From NCBI RefSeq assembly GCF_963678635.1, contig NC_087066.1, forward strand, positions 54,204,312 to 54,268,311: a stretch of DNA of 64,000 nucleotides. The letters are read 5' to 3'. Both the position numbers and the translations under genes were made by a program. The DNA comes from Symsagittifera roscoffensis (lineage: Eukaryota > Xenacoelomorpha > Acoela > Convolutidae). The notes under the pieces are model-generated. The model saw only the letters and a list, made by a program, of their open reading frames with translations, did no database searches and was not told where the DNA came from. Every line of letters begins with the position of its first letter. Within the stretch, counting starts at the first letter, position 1. Below are positions 11,931-24,839 of this stretch, piece after piece.

Positions 11931-12853
11931 GCCCGGGTTGATTTCCATTGACCAAAAATGCTAATCATACAATTCCATAAATTAAGTCTATGAAAAAATA
12001 CTAATCATACAAATTTCATACATTTTGCCAAAATGGTGTCGTCGAATCTTCAAAAAAACTTTTCTCTTGTTTTGGCATAAATTTCAGTGTATTGTACTAC
12101 ATAAAAAAGAAAAACTTTTTGTCAAAAAAAAAAATGCTAATCATACAATTTCCATATATGGAAAATGTATGACTAGCATTTTTTTGATGGCGACGACAAA
12201 GTATTTTTGAAATTGCCCCCAAAACTTTTTTTGAATTTTTTTCAACCGGAAATTGACTTTCGTACTCAAACAAACATTTTTAGAAAAAAAAATTTGCATG
12301 CAAAATTTAATTTTTGGTGTGTATGGGGTATACTAGTATTGGATTTTTTTCCTTTTCTCTTCATAGCTTTTTTCAAACACGCTTAGAACTCCTTTTTTGT
12401 ATGACATGTTTTTCTATGCCTTGATCAATGTCTGGTAATTTAAAAATTCAAATTTTAGAAATAATCATTATGAAAATTTTTGCCAAAATTAAAAAGTTCG
12501 TTATTTTCGTTATATAATTTGTGTGAGACAGAATTAAAACATTTCAGGCTATTTCCAATGCATTTGAATGCGAGCGGACCAAAATTTTGGGTACTACGTT
12601 TGAGTAACCAAGGTTTATTTGATTTGTGTTTGGTTACGAACACAACCAAAAAGTTTTAAGAAATTAAAATGTAAAAAATCAATATTTTTGGTTTATGGAA
12701 AAATGCTTGTCATAAAATTTCTATATATGAAGAAATACTAGTCATAGATCTTTCATGCAATTTTCTGTACTTATGGAATTGCATGAAAAGTGTATGATTA
12801 GCACTTTTCCATATATGAAAACTGTATGACTAGCATTTTTGGTCAACGCGGGC
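11931..12853. repeat. CTAGTCATACA foldback element, copy 1
   Basis: The left end is GCCCGGGTTG followed, after a few bases, by GACCAAAAATGCTAATCATAC. The right end, ATGACTAGCATTTTTGGTCAACGCGGGC, is its inverted counterpart. Several internal palindromes repeat the terminus (for example around 12135-12182 and 12780-12835), so shorter nested hairpins are possible. Non-coding; structure is like a foldback MITE. Confidence 0.7.
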
Positions 12854-13245
12854 GTGTTGTAGCGTTTTATTCAGTCTTCGTTTCATCTTTTCAGAGCAAT
12901 TAATTGGTTCCGGAATGAACACAAAAAAGTTATTTAAACTAATTTATGGTTCATTTAAAAAAAATCATATAAATCAATTTTACCGATTCACTAGTTTCAA
13001 CTTTCTGAGTTTTTACCAAAAGAGCTATGGATATTTTTGCCTCCTGCTATGTAAGTACCCAAATTGGAATTGTCTCGATGATTACTTTTTCTTCCAAGAA
13101 AAATGATGATTTAATTTATCTTCCATAAATTTTTCGAAATTGCCTTAGCCAGAGTTTTTTGGTTATAAGCAGTACATATTCAATATAACACCAATTAGAA
13201 AAAAAATTTTGAACTCAAGGTTGTTTAACCAGTTTGCTTGCCACT
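12854..13245. other. No gene recognised
   Basis: AT-rich spacer between two foldback copies. The open frame at 12915-13106 is Phe/Asn/Lys-rich and unconvincing. Confidence 0.5.
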
Positions 13246-13485
13246 GCCCGGGTTGACCAAAAATGCTAGTCATACAAATTTCATTTTTGAAAAATGCTAC
13301 AATGCTACTCATACAGTTTTCGAGCAATTTCATAAGTACAAAAATTATATGAAAGGTTTTTGATATGTGATTTTTTTCTTATATGGAAGTTGTTTGACTA
13401 GCTTTTTCCCATTAAAAAAGTTTTCTCAAAGTTATAGTATGGAAGTTGTATGACTAGCTTTTTCCCATTAAAAAAATTTTCTCAA
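13246..13485. repeat. CTAGTCATACA foldback element, partial copy 2
   Basis: It starts GCCCGGGTTGACCAAAAATG then CTAGTCATACA. Two head-to-tail blocks at about 13400 and 13459 contain TGACTAGCTTTTTCCC. The opposite terminus is missing or too decayed to place. Confidence 0.6.
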
Positions 13486-14489
13486 AGTTATTGGGATGTT
13501 TTCATGACTGAACACAAGTGACCAAAACCATAGTTTACTCAAAACTAGATTCAGCAAAGTTTTGATCGTTTTTCTTTCACAATGTATTGGAAACGACCTG
13601 AATTGTGTAAGAGCTTTCTTACATAAATCATATAATGAAAGCATCAAACTTTTAAAATTCGGCAAAAACTTTCAAAGGGGATCATTTCTAAATTTGAATT
13701 TTCAAAATATCAGACATTGATCAAGTCATACTTAAGCAATTCATGCAAAAAATGGATCCACAGAAACGGAAAAAAAACATTCAACTTTAACTCTGCTGTC
13801 TTAACCTTCATTGGTCCTTGATTTGCCTTGATTTATAATTTTTAATTTTATTTTCAATAAAAAATTGATCATAACGACAACAAAATCGTGCTTTGAATTT
13901 TACATCTTTAACTATTTATAATGGCGAATATTTTATAAAAACCATTATAATTGATGATTATCCTTAAAATTTGAGTGTGCTGGCACCATCTGAGTAATAT
14001 TTTTGACAAGGTGAAAAAAAGCAGCCATTGAAAAAATAAATAAAACCCTATTGTGAAAACTAAATTTTGATTTCGAAAATTGATTTAAGAACCAAGTTTT
14101 CTCTTTGTTATCAAACGAGGAATCAAGAGGAAAAAAATTTATTAACAAAAACTGAGATCTTATTAATCGAGCATCGCTGTGAGCAAGCTTGAAGTTTCTG
14201 TTGTTCTTTGTTTTCAAAATGTAGCTGAGAGGCGATTTGTTTCTTACACACGTTCGATTTGGCAATAATGTTTCATATGCAGACAAGGACAATTGACAAA
14301 AATAGAAAAGAAAAAGATCAATTTTAGGATAAAAAGGATGTTGTTTCTTTATGCAAACAAGAAATATTGACAAAAGCGAAAAAAAAAGAATACAATTTCT
14401 GGAAAAAATTATAGTTGACTCAATGAGGTGAAATATAATTGCCCTCTAGAAATAGTTTTAGACTTTTAAATGAAACCGTTACATAATTT
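13486..14489. other. No gene supported
   Basis: AT-rich. The longest frame is a 142-residue minus-strand one at 13945-14373, with no recognisable motif and noise-like Phe/Lys/Asn composition; I do not call it a gene. Confidence 0.5.
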
Positions 14490-14840
14490 TTGTTCTGAAC
14501 CTTGAAAATGGGGAGGATCTTTGTATCCGGGTGTGTTTTAGTGTTTTTCCCACAAATAATCAGGTACCACAAATAGTTATAGGAACGTGCCAAAGGATAT
14601 AACAGTTTTAAGCCCTCTCAGTTGTGATTCGAATGACATTTAAAGATTTACAACGTAATTGGTCAGCGTCGAGAAAAATTGGTTTGAAACTCTTGATTTT
14701 GAATCTAATTTCAGATTAAATTCCAATATTTGTTCAAAAAATTCAGAAAAATTTATGGACACTTTTAAATCAAAATTAAAATGTTGAGATTTTTTAAAAC
14801 AAAAAATGAAAGAAATTTTTCAGCTTATTTGCGTTAATTG
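14490..14840 (+). repeat. GGTACCACAAATAGTTAT family, copy 2
   Basis: GGGGAGGATCTTTGTATCCG, GGGTGTGTTTTAGTG, CAGGTACCACAAATAGTTAT and GGTCAGCGTCGAG...GGTTTGAAA occur in the same order as at 17320-17600. Confidence 0.6.
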
Positions 14841-14886
14841 ACTCTTTTCCATCAGTGTAAAGGCTATGATTTTGTTTTCCGCCATC

Positions 14887-14940
14887 TATCAAGTACCATG
14901 AGTATCAAGTACCATAAATATCAAGTACCATAAGTATCAT
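14887..14940 (+). repeat. 16-bp TATCAAGTACCATAAG tandem repeat
   Basis: Three complete 16-base units (14887, 14903, 14919) and a partial fourth. Confidence 0.9.
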
Positions 14941-14989
14941 AATGGGTCGAGTGATAAATCATATTAAAGGTTTTTTGTTTCGCAATTCA

Positions 14990-16370
14990 AACAAAATTGC
15001 ATTTTTTTCAGAAAATTTACCCTACCCGTTGCTGAGAAAAACTGGTTTGAAATTTTTTAGTCTATTTTGTGCGAATATAGCGGGCGAGCAGGCGTACAGT
15101 AGCTTATATCGTATCTGCTGCCGTGAAAAATTTGTTCGAGTAAAAATTAGTTCATAAAGTTTTTTAGCATTATTTTGGGAATCAAAAACTCAAAAAACAA
15201 CTTTTCAAAATTTCGAGAAAAAAATGATTATTTTTAAAATTTTTTTTATTTCCCTCATTTATCTACAAAATCTTTTGTCTTACTTTTCTATCTTACCATA
15301 ACTCTCAATTTTTCCCATTTTTAGTCTTTCGTTTAGACTTTTTGATCACAGCACGCAGAAAAAAAACATTTTTTTGAAAAAAAAAACATTTTTTTGCGGA
15401 TTTTTTTTGAATGGCAAGAAAATTCAGTGCTACTAGCACAGTAAGCGGTTATCTTTGTTTCATAATGCAAGCAATAGACGAGCGACTGATAGATGCAGAA
15501 ATTTAAAAAAAATTATCGAAAAAACAAATAGTTCGACATCTTAATTATTAATAAGGAAATCAAGGCTTCATTTTTGTTCGTAACCTTTTGCCTGTTATCT
15601 TCGGTTTTAAAATTGCTGGCAAAAAAACCGAGAAAAAAGGTATAAATAAGAATATATGATCAACGTGTACGTACAAATTTTGTTGGGAAGGCATAGGGTT
15701 TTCGATTGGTTCTCGTTGTTTTCCAGTATCTTGCAAAATTATGCTTTTTGCAAGATGATGAAAAGCTAAATAGTAACGTCAGAAAAAAAAATGAAAAATT
15801 GTTTCGTTTTTTGTTTTTTTTTTCTAAAATTTATCCTCCGCGCTATTTAAAAGTTAAATCAATAAATGTTGCGTGTATAAATCAATAATGTATTATTAAA
15901 AGAGCATTGTTTTGCCTCAGTCAAAATTGGATTGATTAAGTTTGATAGTTTTGCTACAATTCTATCTATTAGAATTATTGTCGTCAAACCAGTCCCAAAT
16001 TCAAGCCCCTAAATTTTCAACTCAGTTCAAAAATTGTTAAACATAATTAAAGTAACAATTTTGAGCCCTGCGCATCAATAGAATTAGATGATTTTCAAAA
16101 TATCCCGCCAAAAATGAGTAGTTTTTCAGGAGAAAAAAAACCACCCAAGCACAAACATTCCTTCATTTGTTTTGGGAGTTGCAACAACAAGGGTATTTTG
16201 ACAAATTCGACTGCCATAATGGCAGTATAACTTTGGTGTTATGATTTATGGCTTCTGCCAGGTTATCGAAGTCACTCTAATACTCGTGATGAAATTGCAT
16301 ATATTTTTTTCATTCTTGCACGGTGTTCCATGTTAAATTAGTAAGATTTTCAAAATTTTTGATAAAACGA
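14990..16370. other. No gene recognised; fragments of dispersed repeats
   Basis: A fragment of the GGTTTGAA block family is at about 15035-15060 (AGAAAAACTGGTTTGAAATT). The rest is AT-rich with long T and A runs. Confidence 0.5.
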
Positions 16371-17319
16371 TAAATTGGTTCCAAATAAAAAAGAAGAACC
16401 CAAAGTGATACACAAGTCAAGAGAAGACAGGAAAATGAAATGCATTTCCACATTTTTGCAAACCAGAAGCAGCAAAACTGAGCTGCAGAAAAAGCAGAAA
16501 GCATCAAAACTTGAGCAACCGCCAGTAGAAGAACAAAAAATCGGATGCAAAATTTTTACGCATACAGCCAAAAATGAGAAAAGGTTTGCCTAAATATTTG
16601 GTTATTACTTGTGTGTTCAATGCACTGAAATGTGCCAAAATTGGCCAAAAAAGGTTGTTATATATTTTAGCATAAATAGCATCAAAAATCATTTCAAAAG
16701 TTTGCATCAATTCTTGTTCCGGACTTCCTGCATTACTAGAAAACGCTTTTTCAAAAAGACCGTTTGAACCGGTCCAAAGTTTTCTCTCAGCTCCTAACAA
16801 TTTGCAACCCGCAAGGTTCTTTTGTTTTTCATAGTATTTGCCCTAACACCCATAAAAGATACATTTTATATATGGCGCACAATGTATGTAGGCCCTTATA
16901 AACTTAGAAGGGTGAAATATAGTCGAGTTTAAATTGGCAGTGCAAAAAAGTGTTCAGGAATACGCCAAAGTTTTTTTTCTATAAAAAGCTGAAAAAACGC
17001 ATTGTACCAGCTTCAAATTAACAGAAAGCTATAAAGCATCAGGAGAATATAATCATTAAACAAATGAAAGTTACTTCGTTCTGTTATAACAGCATCGATG
17101 AAGCAAAAAATTGCAATCATCGTGCCTTAATAACACGCTAATTTTTTCATCGTATGGCCACAAGCAGCCGCCAAAAACACTTTTTTTTTCACGCCAAAAC
17201 ACGCCAAAAAAGCCAGCTATTTCAAAGTAAAATTCAAAGCTTTGATATTTTTTCCGATTCATCTTTTTTTTGCAAAATTTTAGTTTAAGTAGGCTTTATT
17301 TTGGAAAAATATCAGTAAT
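16371..17319. other. Overlapping open frames of uncertain status, otherwise non-coding
   Basis: The plus strand has a Lys/Glu/Gln-rich frame at 16375-16593 and the minus strand a 98-residue frame at 16504-16800 with an amphipathic stretch (SSNAGSPEQELMQTFEMIFD). They overlap, neither has a recognised domain, and neither has clear splice sites, so at most one is real. Confidence 0.3.
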
Positions 17320-17600
17320 TTGTTTTGTGTGGGATGTTTTTGTTGAGACTATTGAAAATGATGAGGACTTTTTTATTTGAGTGTAGTTCAATTTTTTTTC
17401 CTTTTTTTGTTTTCCATGGAAAATCAGGTACCACAAATAGTTATCGTAAAGATTGAGTGGAACATTGAAGTATGTCGCTTTCAGACGTAGTTCTAACGAA
17501 ATTTTAATTTTTCCAGATAAAAAATTCCAGCGTCGAGGAAAACTGGTTTGAATTATTTAGTTTTTATTTAATTTCGAGCGAAAAACGCAATCGAGTAACG
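17320..17600 (+). repeat. GGTACCACAAATAGTTAT family, copy 3
   Basis: GTGTGGGATG, GATGAGGAC, CAGGTACCACAAATAGTTAT and CAGCGTCGAGGAAAACTGG appear in the order of copy 2. It directly abuts composite repeat copy B. Confidence 0.6.
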
Positions 17601-17603
17601 TTC

Positions 17604-20600
17604 GTTATATGGAAATTAACCAATTTTTTTTTACTCTTTTATACTTTTTTTATACTTTGATGTTTGTTTCTACAATTTTTTGATGTTTCTCTCAGCGTTT
17701 ATATGACCCTAAAAAATTTTAAACAAAGAAAATCTTTTGTACAAAATGTAAAAAACTTGAAGTTTCTTCTCATTTTTTTGTGGTATTCATTTTTGAAAAC
17801 AAATTTTGCCGATAATTCCAAACTCACCAATTTTTTACGCGATTGCTCAGTTCTCGAATCAAACCGCCTACTAAAAGCGGCACTAAATCAAAGAGTTTTG
17901 GGACTGCTTCATTGCGTATTTGGCCAATTTGGCTATAAGCGCGTCAGCGGAGGTTCAATCTGTCCTAGAAGTCGTTCCAAAGTGGAGTGAAGCATCGTAT
18001 GTATTTTGTCTACTTTAAACTTTGCTAAAAGCAAATTAAATTATTTCTATTTTACATAGCGTGAGGAAGATATACAAAAAAGTCGCAAAAAATTATTTTT
18101 TTCTCAACTTTTTTGTGGAAGTTTCATCAATTATTTCAAATTGTATTACAACATAAAAATAAATGCCCTGATATGAGCAGTCTTGATACGAGCAGGCTAT
18201 GAATAAAAATCAGCATGTTGCTTTTTTGAGAAGGGGTTGCTATACATCTGTTTTGGTATGTTGTTCCATTTTGCCAAAAAGGTTTGCCTCAACTTGGCCT
18301 TTAACTTTCCAAAATGTGTTTTTTGAACAACCCGCGAAGTAGCCCTGAAACAAGTTTTCCATCTTTTTGCCAAAACTGGAAAATGCAAGTCCAAGAAACT
18401 TTTTGTAAGCTGTTTATTTTTCAACGCTTCAACTTATAAAAATTGACGGAAATTTTACGCTTCTCGGGTTTTTTCTTATTTACATCAGTTTCGTTATTTT
18501 ATTTCAGCTTTTTGACAAACATTTTCTATACCATCAAATAAAAATCAAGCCAAAGTTTTTATGTTTTTTTTTTAAATTTATGGTTGTTTTTCATGACATT
18601 TTTGTTCCGACCATCTAAGAAAAGATGAAGGTTTCATGCTCAGTGTGGTTTTTCCTTTCATGAAATTTTTGGCGTAATTTTTACAAGCCGCCTTTTGATG
18701 GATTTTTTTAACATCCGAAAAATTTTGACGTCCTTAGCTCCATTTTAAAAAATATACTAACTATGATTATTTATTGCGATTCGAAAACTTCAAACACGGC
18801 TCGATATATTTTGTTCTTTGAACCCGTGAGTGGCGATTTAGACCTGCTCAGAAATCGTTTCAATTTGAATTGTGGCAAGTTGCTTCGAACTATTAACTGA
18901 TTGCTAGACTTAAATTGCATCACTTTGTTCCTAACATTACGTGAGGGTGGATTATATTTTTTCAAAAAACATCTAAGAAAAGTTTTTCGGAAAAAATTAT
19001 TCTAAATATTTTGAAACTTTCCCCGAATTTTGATTTGATTATATTTTGATTGGAGCGTACCAATTGCGATGAATGAAAAAATTTGAAATTTTCTAATATG
19101 AGTTTATGCAAAGTTTTAACTTGATAAATGCAAATTGTTTCATTTTGTACTTTACATTGGTTGTGGGCAAAACGGCTCTAAATAAAAAGAAAAAATCAAA
19201 GATTTTAAGAGCATAAAAGCAAAAAATATAAAACAATTTATAGTTCTTTACCGTCTGATTTTTAACGCGAGGCCGCATATAGTTTTTTTTTGGTTAATTA
19301 AGGCCCAAATTGTCATTAAAATCTATCAGAACTTTCGAGTTACTTTCACTTCCATTACTTTTAAAGTCAATTGGGGCATTCATGGCCTCGAATCAACTAC
19401 AAAAAAAACGATTACGGCAGCCCAATTAAACAACGTTTGCCTTTTGAGTTCTTCCTTTTAAAAATCAAGTTAGTGCAACTGAGCGCTTCTAGCTTATGCA
19501 TGTTAAAAACCCCATCAAAGCATTGATTTTTACAATTATTTTTTGTTCCGAATTGTGAAGAAAGCTTAGATTATTTATACTTGTGATTGCACTTTTTTTC
19601 TATCAGTCAAATTTAAGTTTTTTAATTAAAAGCTTTCGATAAAGTTTTCTACACCATCTAAATAATTTTTTTAAGTTCAAATGTACAAACAGTTACCTTG
19701 TGGTCGTAATTTTTAAGGGGATGTAAATATTGTTAATTGGGCCAATTTGGGAAAACCAACGCGCGATGCGTTTCTTTCTTATAACACGCGTAAGCGGCGG
19801 ATTATTGCAATGCCAATTAGACTTACGCTAGCCATTTTGACTCAAAATTAGAAGACAAAAAGCTAAATACACCCCTTTGAAGTTAAAGTTAGTGTGTAGA
19901 GGGATTAAATTAGAAAAAGAAATGAAAGAAGCAAATAATTTTTTTACAACTATTTTAACAATTTTTCATACAATTTTATTCAAAATGCCTTTAAAATGCA
20001 GTCAGGGAACGTTCAAGTGTTTTTTTTTTGATAAAGGAACATTCTTAATATAAAGTGAAAAATCGGTTGTTAACTGGCTTCGGCTGTGAACAGATAATTC
20101 TTCTATGATCATTTTTTGCACAGTTATTGAAGTTCATTAAAGCGCAAGTCAATTTAACCGATTTGAGGTAATGAATTGAGGATATATTTCGTGCTAGAAA
20201 CGCGTAAGTGGACACTTAATCCATTTTAGAACCGTTCCAAATTAAATTGAGGCATATTAATTGGTCTATTTAAATATTTGCGGAAAGCAAACAAATAATT
20301 TGGTAGTTTTCACAGCGTGTGGAGTGATGGTTTTCGAGAAAAAAAAATCGAAAAAATTGTTTTTGAAGTTTATATGACTTTTGTAAGCTAACACTATTTG
20401 TATAGGGCTTAAAGGGCAATCGGACCATTCAGGCTTCACCCTGATACGATCAGTCTTGTTATAGTGTCTGGTTGAATGTTAGGATGCGAAACGCTAAATC
20501 CATTTTTTTGTACTTTATATGGGGAGATCGAGTGCAGGGCATTAACATGGAGAAAAAAGTTCAAAAAATTATTTTATTAGTTTTTTAACCAAAAACCAAA

Positions 20601-20996
20601 ATCATTTTAATTGGCCTTAAAGTGCAGCCAAAATTTTCAAGGCCTAGCTTTGATATACAATCAGTTTTATTTGAATCAATTATCAAATTGTTTAGTGACC
20701 CAATGATAGTAGAATTGGTTTTTACAACTTCTAGAAAAAGTCATAAAACTATTTTTTCTACATGGCTACATAACTAGTTTTTCTACATAGAGCTTTTTTC
20801 GAGAAACTCTCTGTAATGGTTTTGACGTATATCTATCGGCATTTTAGGGGACTTATGCGTACTTCTTTCTGCTATTGTAAACTTGACGCATATAAAACTT
20901 TTTATCTGCGGCAACATACGAACAGTTCGGCTCTTTGCGGAGATCTACTGTTAATCGCCTCTTTATGAATTACATGCATTTTTTTGGTTGTTTATC
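17604..20996 (+). repeat. 3.4-kb composite repeat, copy B
   Basis: It starts GTTATATGGAAATTAACC like copy A and follows it to TTTTTGGTTGTTTATCTG, where copy A meets the gap. The four internal unit landmarks are at about 17940, 18827, 19789 and 20201. Relative to copy A there are small indels, such as a shorter segment near 20550. The flanks differ from those of copy A, supporting dispersal or segmental duplication rather than a tandem event. Confidence 0.88.
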
Positions 20997-21179
20997 TGAT
21001 ACTCATTCAATCTTTCGATTGAGAAATGGAGACGTGAACACTTCAACGCAGTTCCTATAAACATGCAATCAGTTGTTGCCCAGCAATTATTTTTGAGCAA
21101 AAGTAATAGAATTAAAATATAGAACATTTTTGGAACGAAAATAAAACCCACTTTTGTGGAGACGAAATCAGTTCAGGAA

Positions 21180-21790
21180 AAATACCTTAAATTACCTTAA
21201 GTTTTGAGATAAATTTTCCTTAAAAAACTTTAAATTACCTTAAGTTTTCAGGTAAATTTTCCTTAAAATTTTTCCTTATCTTAAAAAGAAAGTTAAGATA
21301 AGTTTGCACTACTTTAAGTGCACCTTAACTTAACTATAAAAACCTTACAACTTTTCTATTTTTTACTTAGGTAAAAATGTATCAACATGAAAAACCTTTT
21401 ACCTCAAAAACCTTCCACCTACGTATGAACCTCAATTACCTTAGAAACGTAGGTAATTTACCTATAACTACTTTCACGTTAAAGTAAATTTAACCTAACA
21501 TTTTACTTAAGAAGTGTTTCAATCTGAACAAGTATTTAAATTTAGGGAAAGTTTTAAGGTATAAAAACATGATTGCTAAAGTAAATATAGATGAAATACC
21601 CATAAAATGTTTTGAGGTATTTTTTTAAGGTTGATACGCCTTCACTTTTAACGTAAAAATGGTCAAGTTTTGACGTATTTATAGGTAAGTGAAGTTGTAT
21701 TTTAGGAAGTGCAAAATTAATTTAAATTTTAAATGTGTCTTTTAAGGTATTTTTAAAGCTAACTTACCTCAACTTTTTGCCATGAATCGG
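21180..21790. repeat. Island of ACCTTAA/TTAAGGT motifs
   Basis: About 600 bases saturated with ACCTTAA, CCTTAAATTACCTTAAG, TTAAGGT, ACTTTAAG and GTAAATTTACCT-like words in both orientations. There is no strict period, so it is not a simple satellite; many short hairpins are possible. No coding frame. Confidence 0.7.
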
Positions 21791-22539
21791 AGACTTGTCT
21801 CCTAATTGTGCGTAATATTCTTTTTAATTTACGTTTTTATATTCAATTCATTTTCAGGACAGCTTTAAGATCACTGTCAGTTAAGACTTATAATCCTCAC
21901 AGACGACTCGTTTGATAAAGGACGGCTGCGCCAGAAGTTAAGCAATCACACGTTGGTTTAAGACACTGAATTTTTAATTGTTAAGGTAATACTTTTTTTC
22001 GATGTCAAACGCTAGAAGCGTCTTGGGGCCAATATTTACATAAATTCAAGCTCTGACACATTTTTTTCAGGAAGGCTGCAAATTGATCAACTATATCAGA
22101 AAAAATTACACTCCTGGGGAATATTCTCCGAGAAGAAAATGTTTTTTATTGTGCCAAGCAGGATATTAATAACTTTTTCAAAACTTTTTGGTGGTGAGTT
22201 GAGCAGAGATTACAAAATATTTGCAGCCAATATCTTGTAATGAGCCCTCTAGCAATAATTGATTGCCAAGTGAATAGATTTTAGAGTAAAATATGAAATT
22301 ATGACTCACTGATAAGCCCTATTGGGTTCTTTGGAGCTATGCAAATTGAGAAGAAATATGTCAGAACTCTAGTCATAACTTTTTCCATATATTGAAAAAA
22401 AGTCATTCAAATTTGTGATTTGTTTAACAAAAACTATCAAAGCAGCAATCAGAGCTCAAACATGATGCTATCCCCACTGGAGTTTCATTGATAATAAATA
22501 ATTATATAGGACTTTTATTGTCAGTTACCATAAAATTTG
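21791..22539. other. No gene recognised
   Basis: AT-rich sequence. A patch at 21862-21950 (GATCACTGTCAGTTAAGAC, then AGAAGTTAAGCAATC) weakly recalls 5S rRNA words but is not a 5S gene. Confidence 0.5.
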
Positions 22540-23340
22540 AAACTAATCGACTATAGTTGAATGAAAATGGATTATAATTTAGTTTTTGTGAGTTCAATAA
22601 AGTCCATTCAATTAAAATCAATTATATTAGATTATAATCATTTTTTAAAAATTTTTACTGAAAATGTCAAACGCAGTGCAGTATATTCAAAACTTAACTG
22701 TTGTTTTTGGATTATTATACGTTACATCAAATAAAATGTGAATCTGATAAATTTATTAGCTTCTTCATTTCTTGCTGATTTTTATTTACTCTTCCTGATC
22801 CAATTCACTCCAGCATTTGAAACCCCCACTTTTACCTCCCTCTCCGCCAATTATACCTTCTCGTAAATAACACTCAACCACCCGTTCACAACCCCGACCA
22901 CGTTTAAACCCCACCCTTAAGTTTACTCCCTCACTGCACATGTAAAAGCCCTGCATAAACCTCCTCGTTTACATCACCCGTTCACCAACTCATCCCCATG
23001 CCTTCCATACGATTATAGCCCCACCTTCTTCCTTTTCGAAATAGGGGTGTTGTCCACACGTTTTATTTTAAAATGATTAAGCTTTGATTTCGAGTAAGCC
23101 ATGAGTATAGCAGAAGTTGGTGAAAGTTTTGCAAATGATTTCTCAAGAAATTTAAATAATATAATCCATTAAAACCAATTATAATGGATTTTTAATAATT
23201 ATAATGGATTTTCTTTTTACGAAAATAATTGATTAAAATGGCAAACATAATCGATTTCCTGGTCTAAATTTGCAGCAAAAACAGACCATAGGACTAACAT
23301 TTAGACAGTTTTTTTTGTCATTATAATCAATTTTTTTATC
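22540..23340. repeat. ATTATAATGGATT clusters flanking a C-rich tract
   Basis: The left cluster (22540-22650) and right cluster (23158-23340) share GGATTATAAT and TTATAATGGATTT words; the right one also has AACATAATCGATTTCCTGG. Between them (about 22800-23040) lies a pyrimidine-rich tract with repeated CCCCACC, CACCCGTTCAC and AACCCC words, probably a decayed minisatellite. Confidence 0.6.
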
Positions 23341-24550
23341 CATAAACCTCTGGTGAGGAACAATTCTCACAAAATGACCCAGTAGGGTAAATAATGACAA
23401 TATCCTCCGACATTATTTATTTTGACGAAGCAAAAAACTTTTGAAAGTCGTATACATACATGTTAGTTAATAAAATTGTTTTTAGCTTGGATTGGCCTAG
23501 GCAAAGCATCAAACGCAAAGTTTTTTCCAATAATATTGAAAAACAACTGCAACACAAAAAATTAATTCATAAAAAAAAGTTTTTACGAATTAATTAATGA
23601 AAAGCTACTTTGCTGATTTAAAGAATCCGAACAAAATAAATAATAATTTAAAAATTGTTTTTCTGCAAAAATTCGGCTCGAAGTTTCATCCCAAAAAAAA
23701 AGATTTAGTTTTGTTGGTCAAAAAAAATGCGCGAAAAAAAATTGCCGGTGTGCAATCTGCAAAAAAAATTCCGCGAAACGTTTTAAGTTTGTTTCATAGT
23801 AAACAAATTGTTTAGTTTAAGTTTTTCGGCTATCAAACAAAATTAAAGTGATTTTTACAAATAAGATACTCTTCGTTATTTTTTAATGCCGTATAAGAAT
23901 CCGACTTGATACAAAAACATCAATAATGAAACCGGTAGTTGTATCAGTATTTTTTTTGTCTAAAAAGCCAAAAATAATTCTTTTTTAAAATATATTTTTG
24001 GGCCCAATTTTTTCTCAAAAAAAAATTGTCGTCATTTTTCTGTACTTCATATTCATGTAGTTTAATTAATAGAGAAAAACAAAAAAAGAAAACAATCAAA
24101 GAAGAAAAAACTGTATTAACCATAGACTGGTTGAAAGAGAACAAGAAAGATCAAGAAAATAAACATAGAAGAAATGGAAACTAAAAAATTAAATGATAAA
24201 AATTGTTTTGAGAATTTAAATTTGTATCTGATAATGGAAACTTACGTATCCGAGAAATTAACATTAACAATTCGAAGGTTGAAAATTGTCTCAAAATTTT
24301 TTTTTCAAAAATTTCAGCTCAGGTTGACTCTCGGGGGTTTTAGCTCACGAGAACAATTTATGAAAATATCAGTTAAAGGGTACGAGTTATATTGTAATCA
24401 TCTAATTGAAACAAACAGCAAACATTTCATAGAAGACACTGATTTCCTGCTATTTATGCACTTTTAAATCTCAAATCATTGACCACGGTAATTTTTTGAA
24501 ATATTAAGTACTCATGGTGATGATTTTGGATCTGCGTCAATTCTTAAATT
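23341..24550. other. No gene recognised
   Basis: AT-rich with A- and T-runs. Open frames at 23597-23815, 23944-24144 and 24174-24467 are Lys/Asn/Phe-rich and resemble no family. Confidence 0.5.
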
Positions 24551-24559
24551 TTCATTTTC

Positions 24560-24760
24560 ATTACGAGTCCAAACTGTGCATTTTGTGCCTTGTAAGCGGA
24601 TTCTGCAACAAGGACAATCCCTTTGTTCTTCTTTTGTTCTTTACTTTCCTTTGATCGTTCCGACAAAGTTTTAACATGTTTGAAGGCTTGTCTCAGGAAT
24701 CCAGAAACATACAGACCCAAAAATGTGCGCCTATCCAGTGCACAGTTTGTCGTCGTAATG
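24560..24760. repeat. Dispersed repeat shared with the 41.3-kb satellite locus
   Basis: CCAGAAACATACAGACCC and TGTGCGCCTATCCAGTGCAC (24701-24745) recur at 41310-41355 with few changes. CCAAACTGTGCATTTTGTGC at 24568 is partly the reverse complement of GTGCACAGTTTGTCG at 24740, so this copy is a foldback. Confidence 0.6.
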
Positions 24761-24839
24761 TTTTTTGTTCAGTCGTTGAAGAAGATTGCAGCAACAAATG
24801 ATTCCAAACACAGAAACACAACTAATTTTTTCTCATAAG

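Noticed and set aside
13945-14373. 142-residue minus-strand open frame
   Set aside because: Length is striking, but composition follows the AT-rich background and no motif or splice context is visible.
16375-16800. Overlapping plus and minus frames with Lys/Glu-rich or amphipathic content
   Set aside because: Neither shows a domain or convincing exon borders; kept only as a descriptive note.
21838-21990. 5S rRNA-like words (AGAAGTTAAGCAATC, GATCACTGTCAGTTAAG)
   Set aside because: No continuous 5S similarity, no A/C-box order and no terminal stem; likely chance or a very old fragment.
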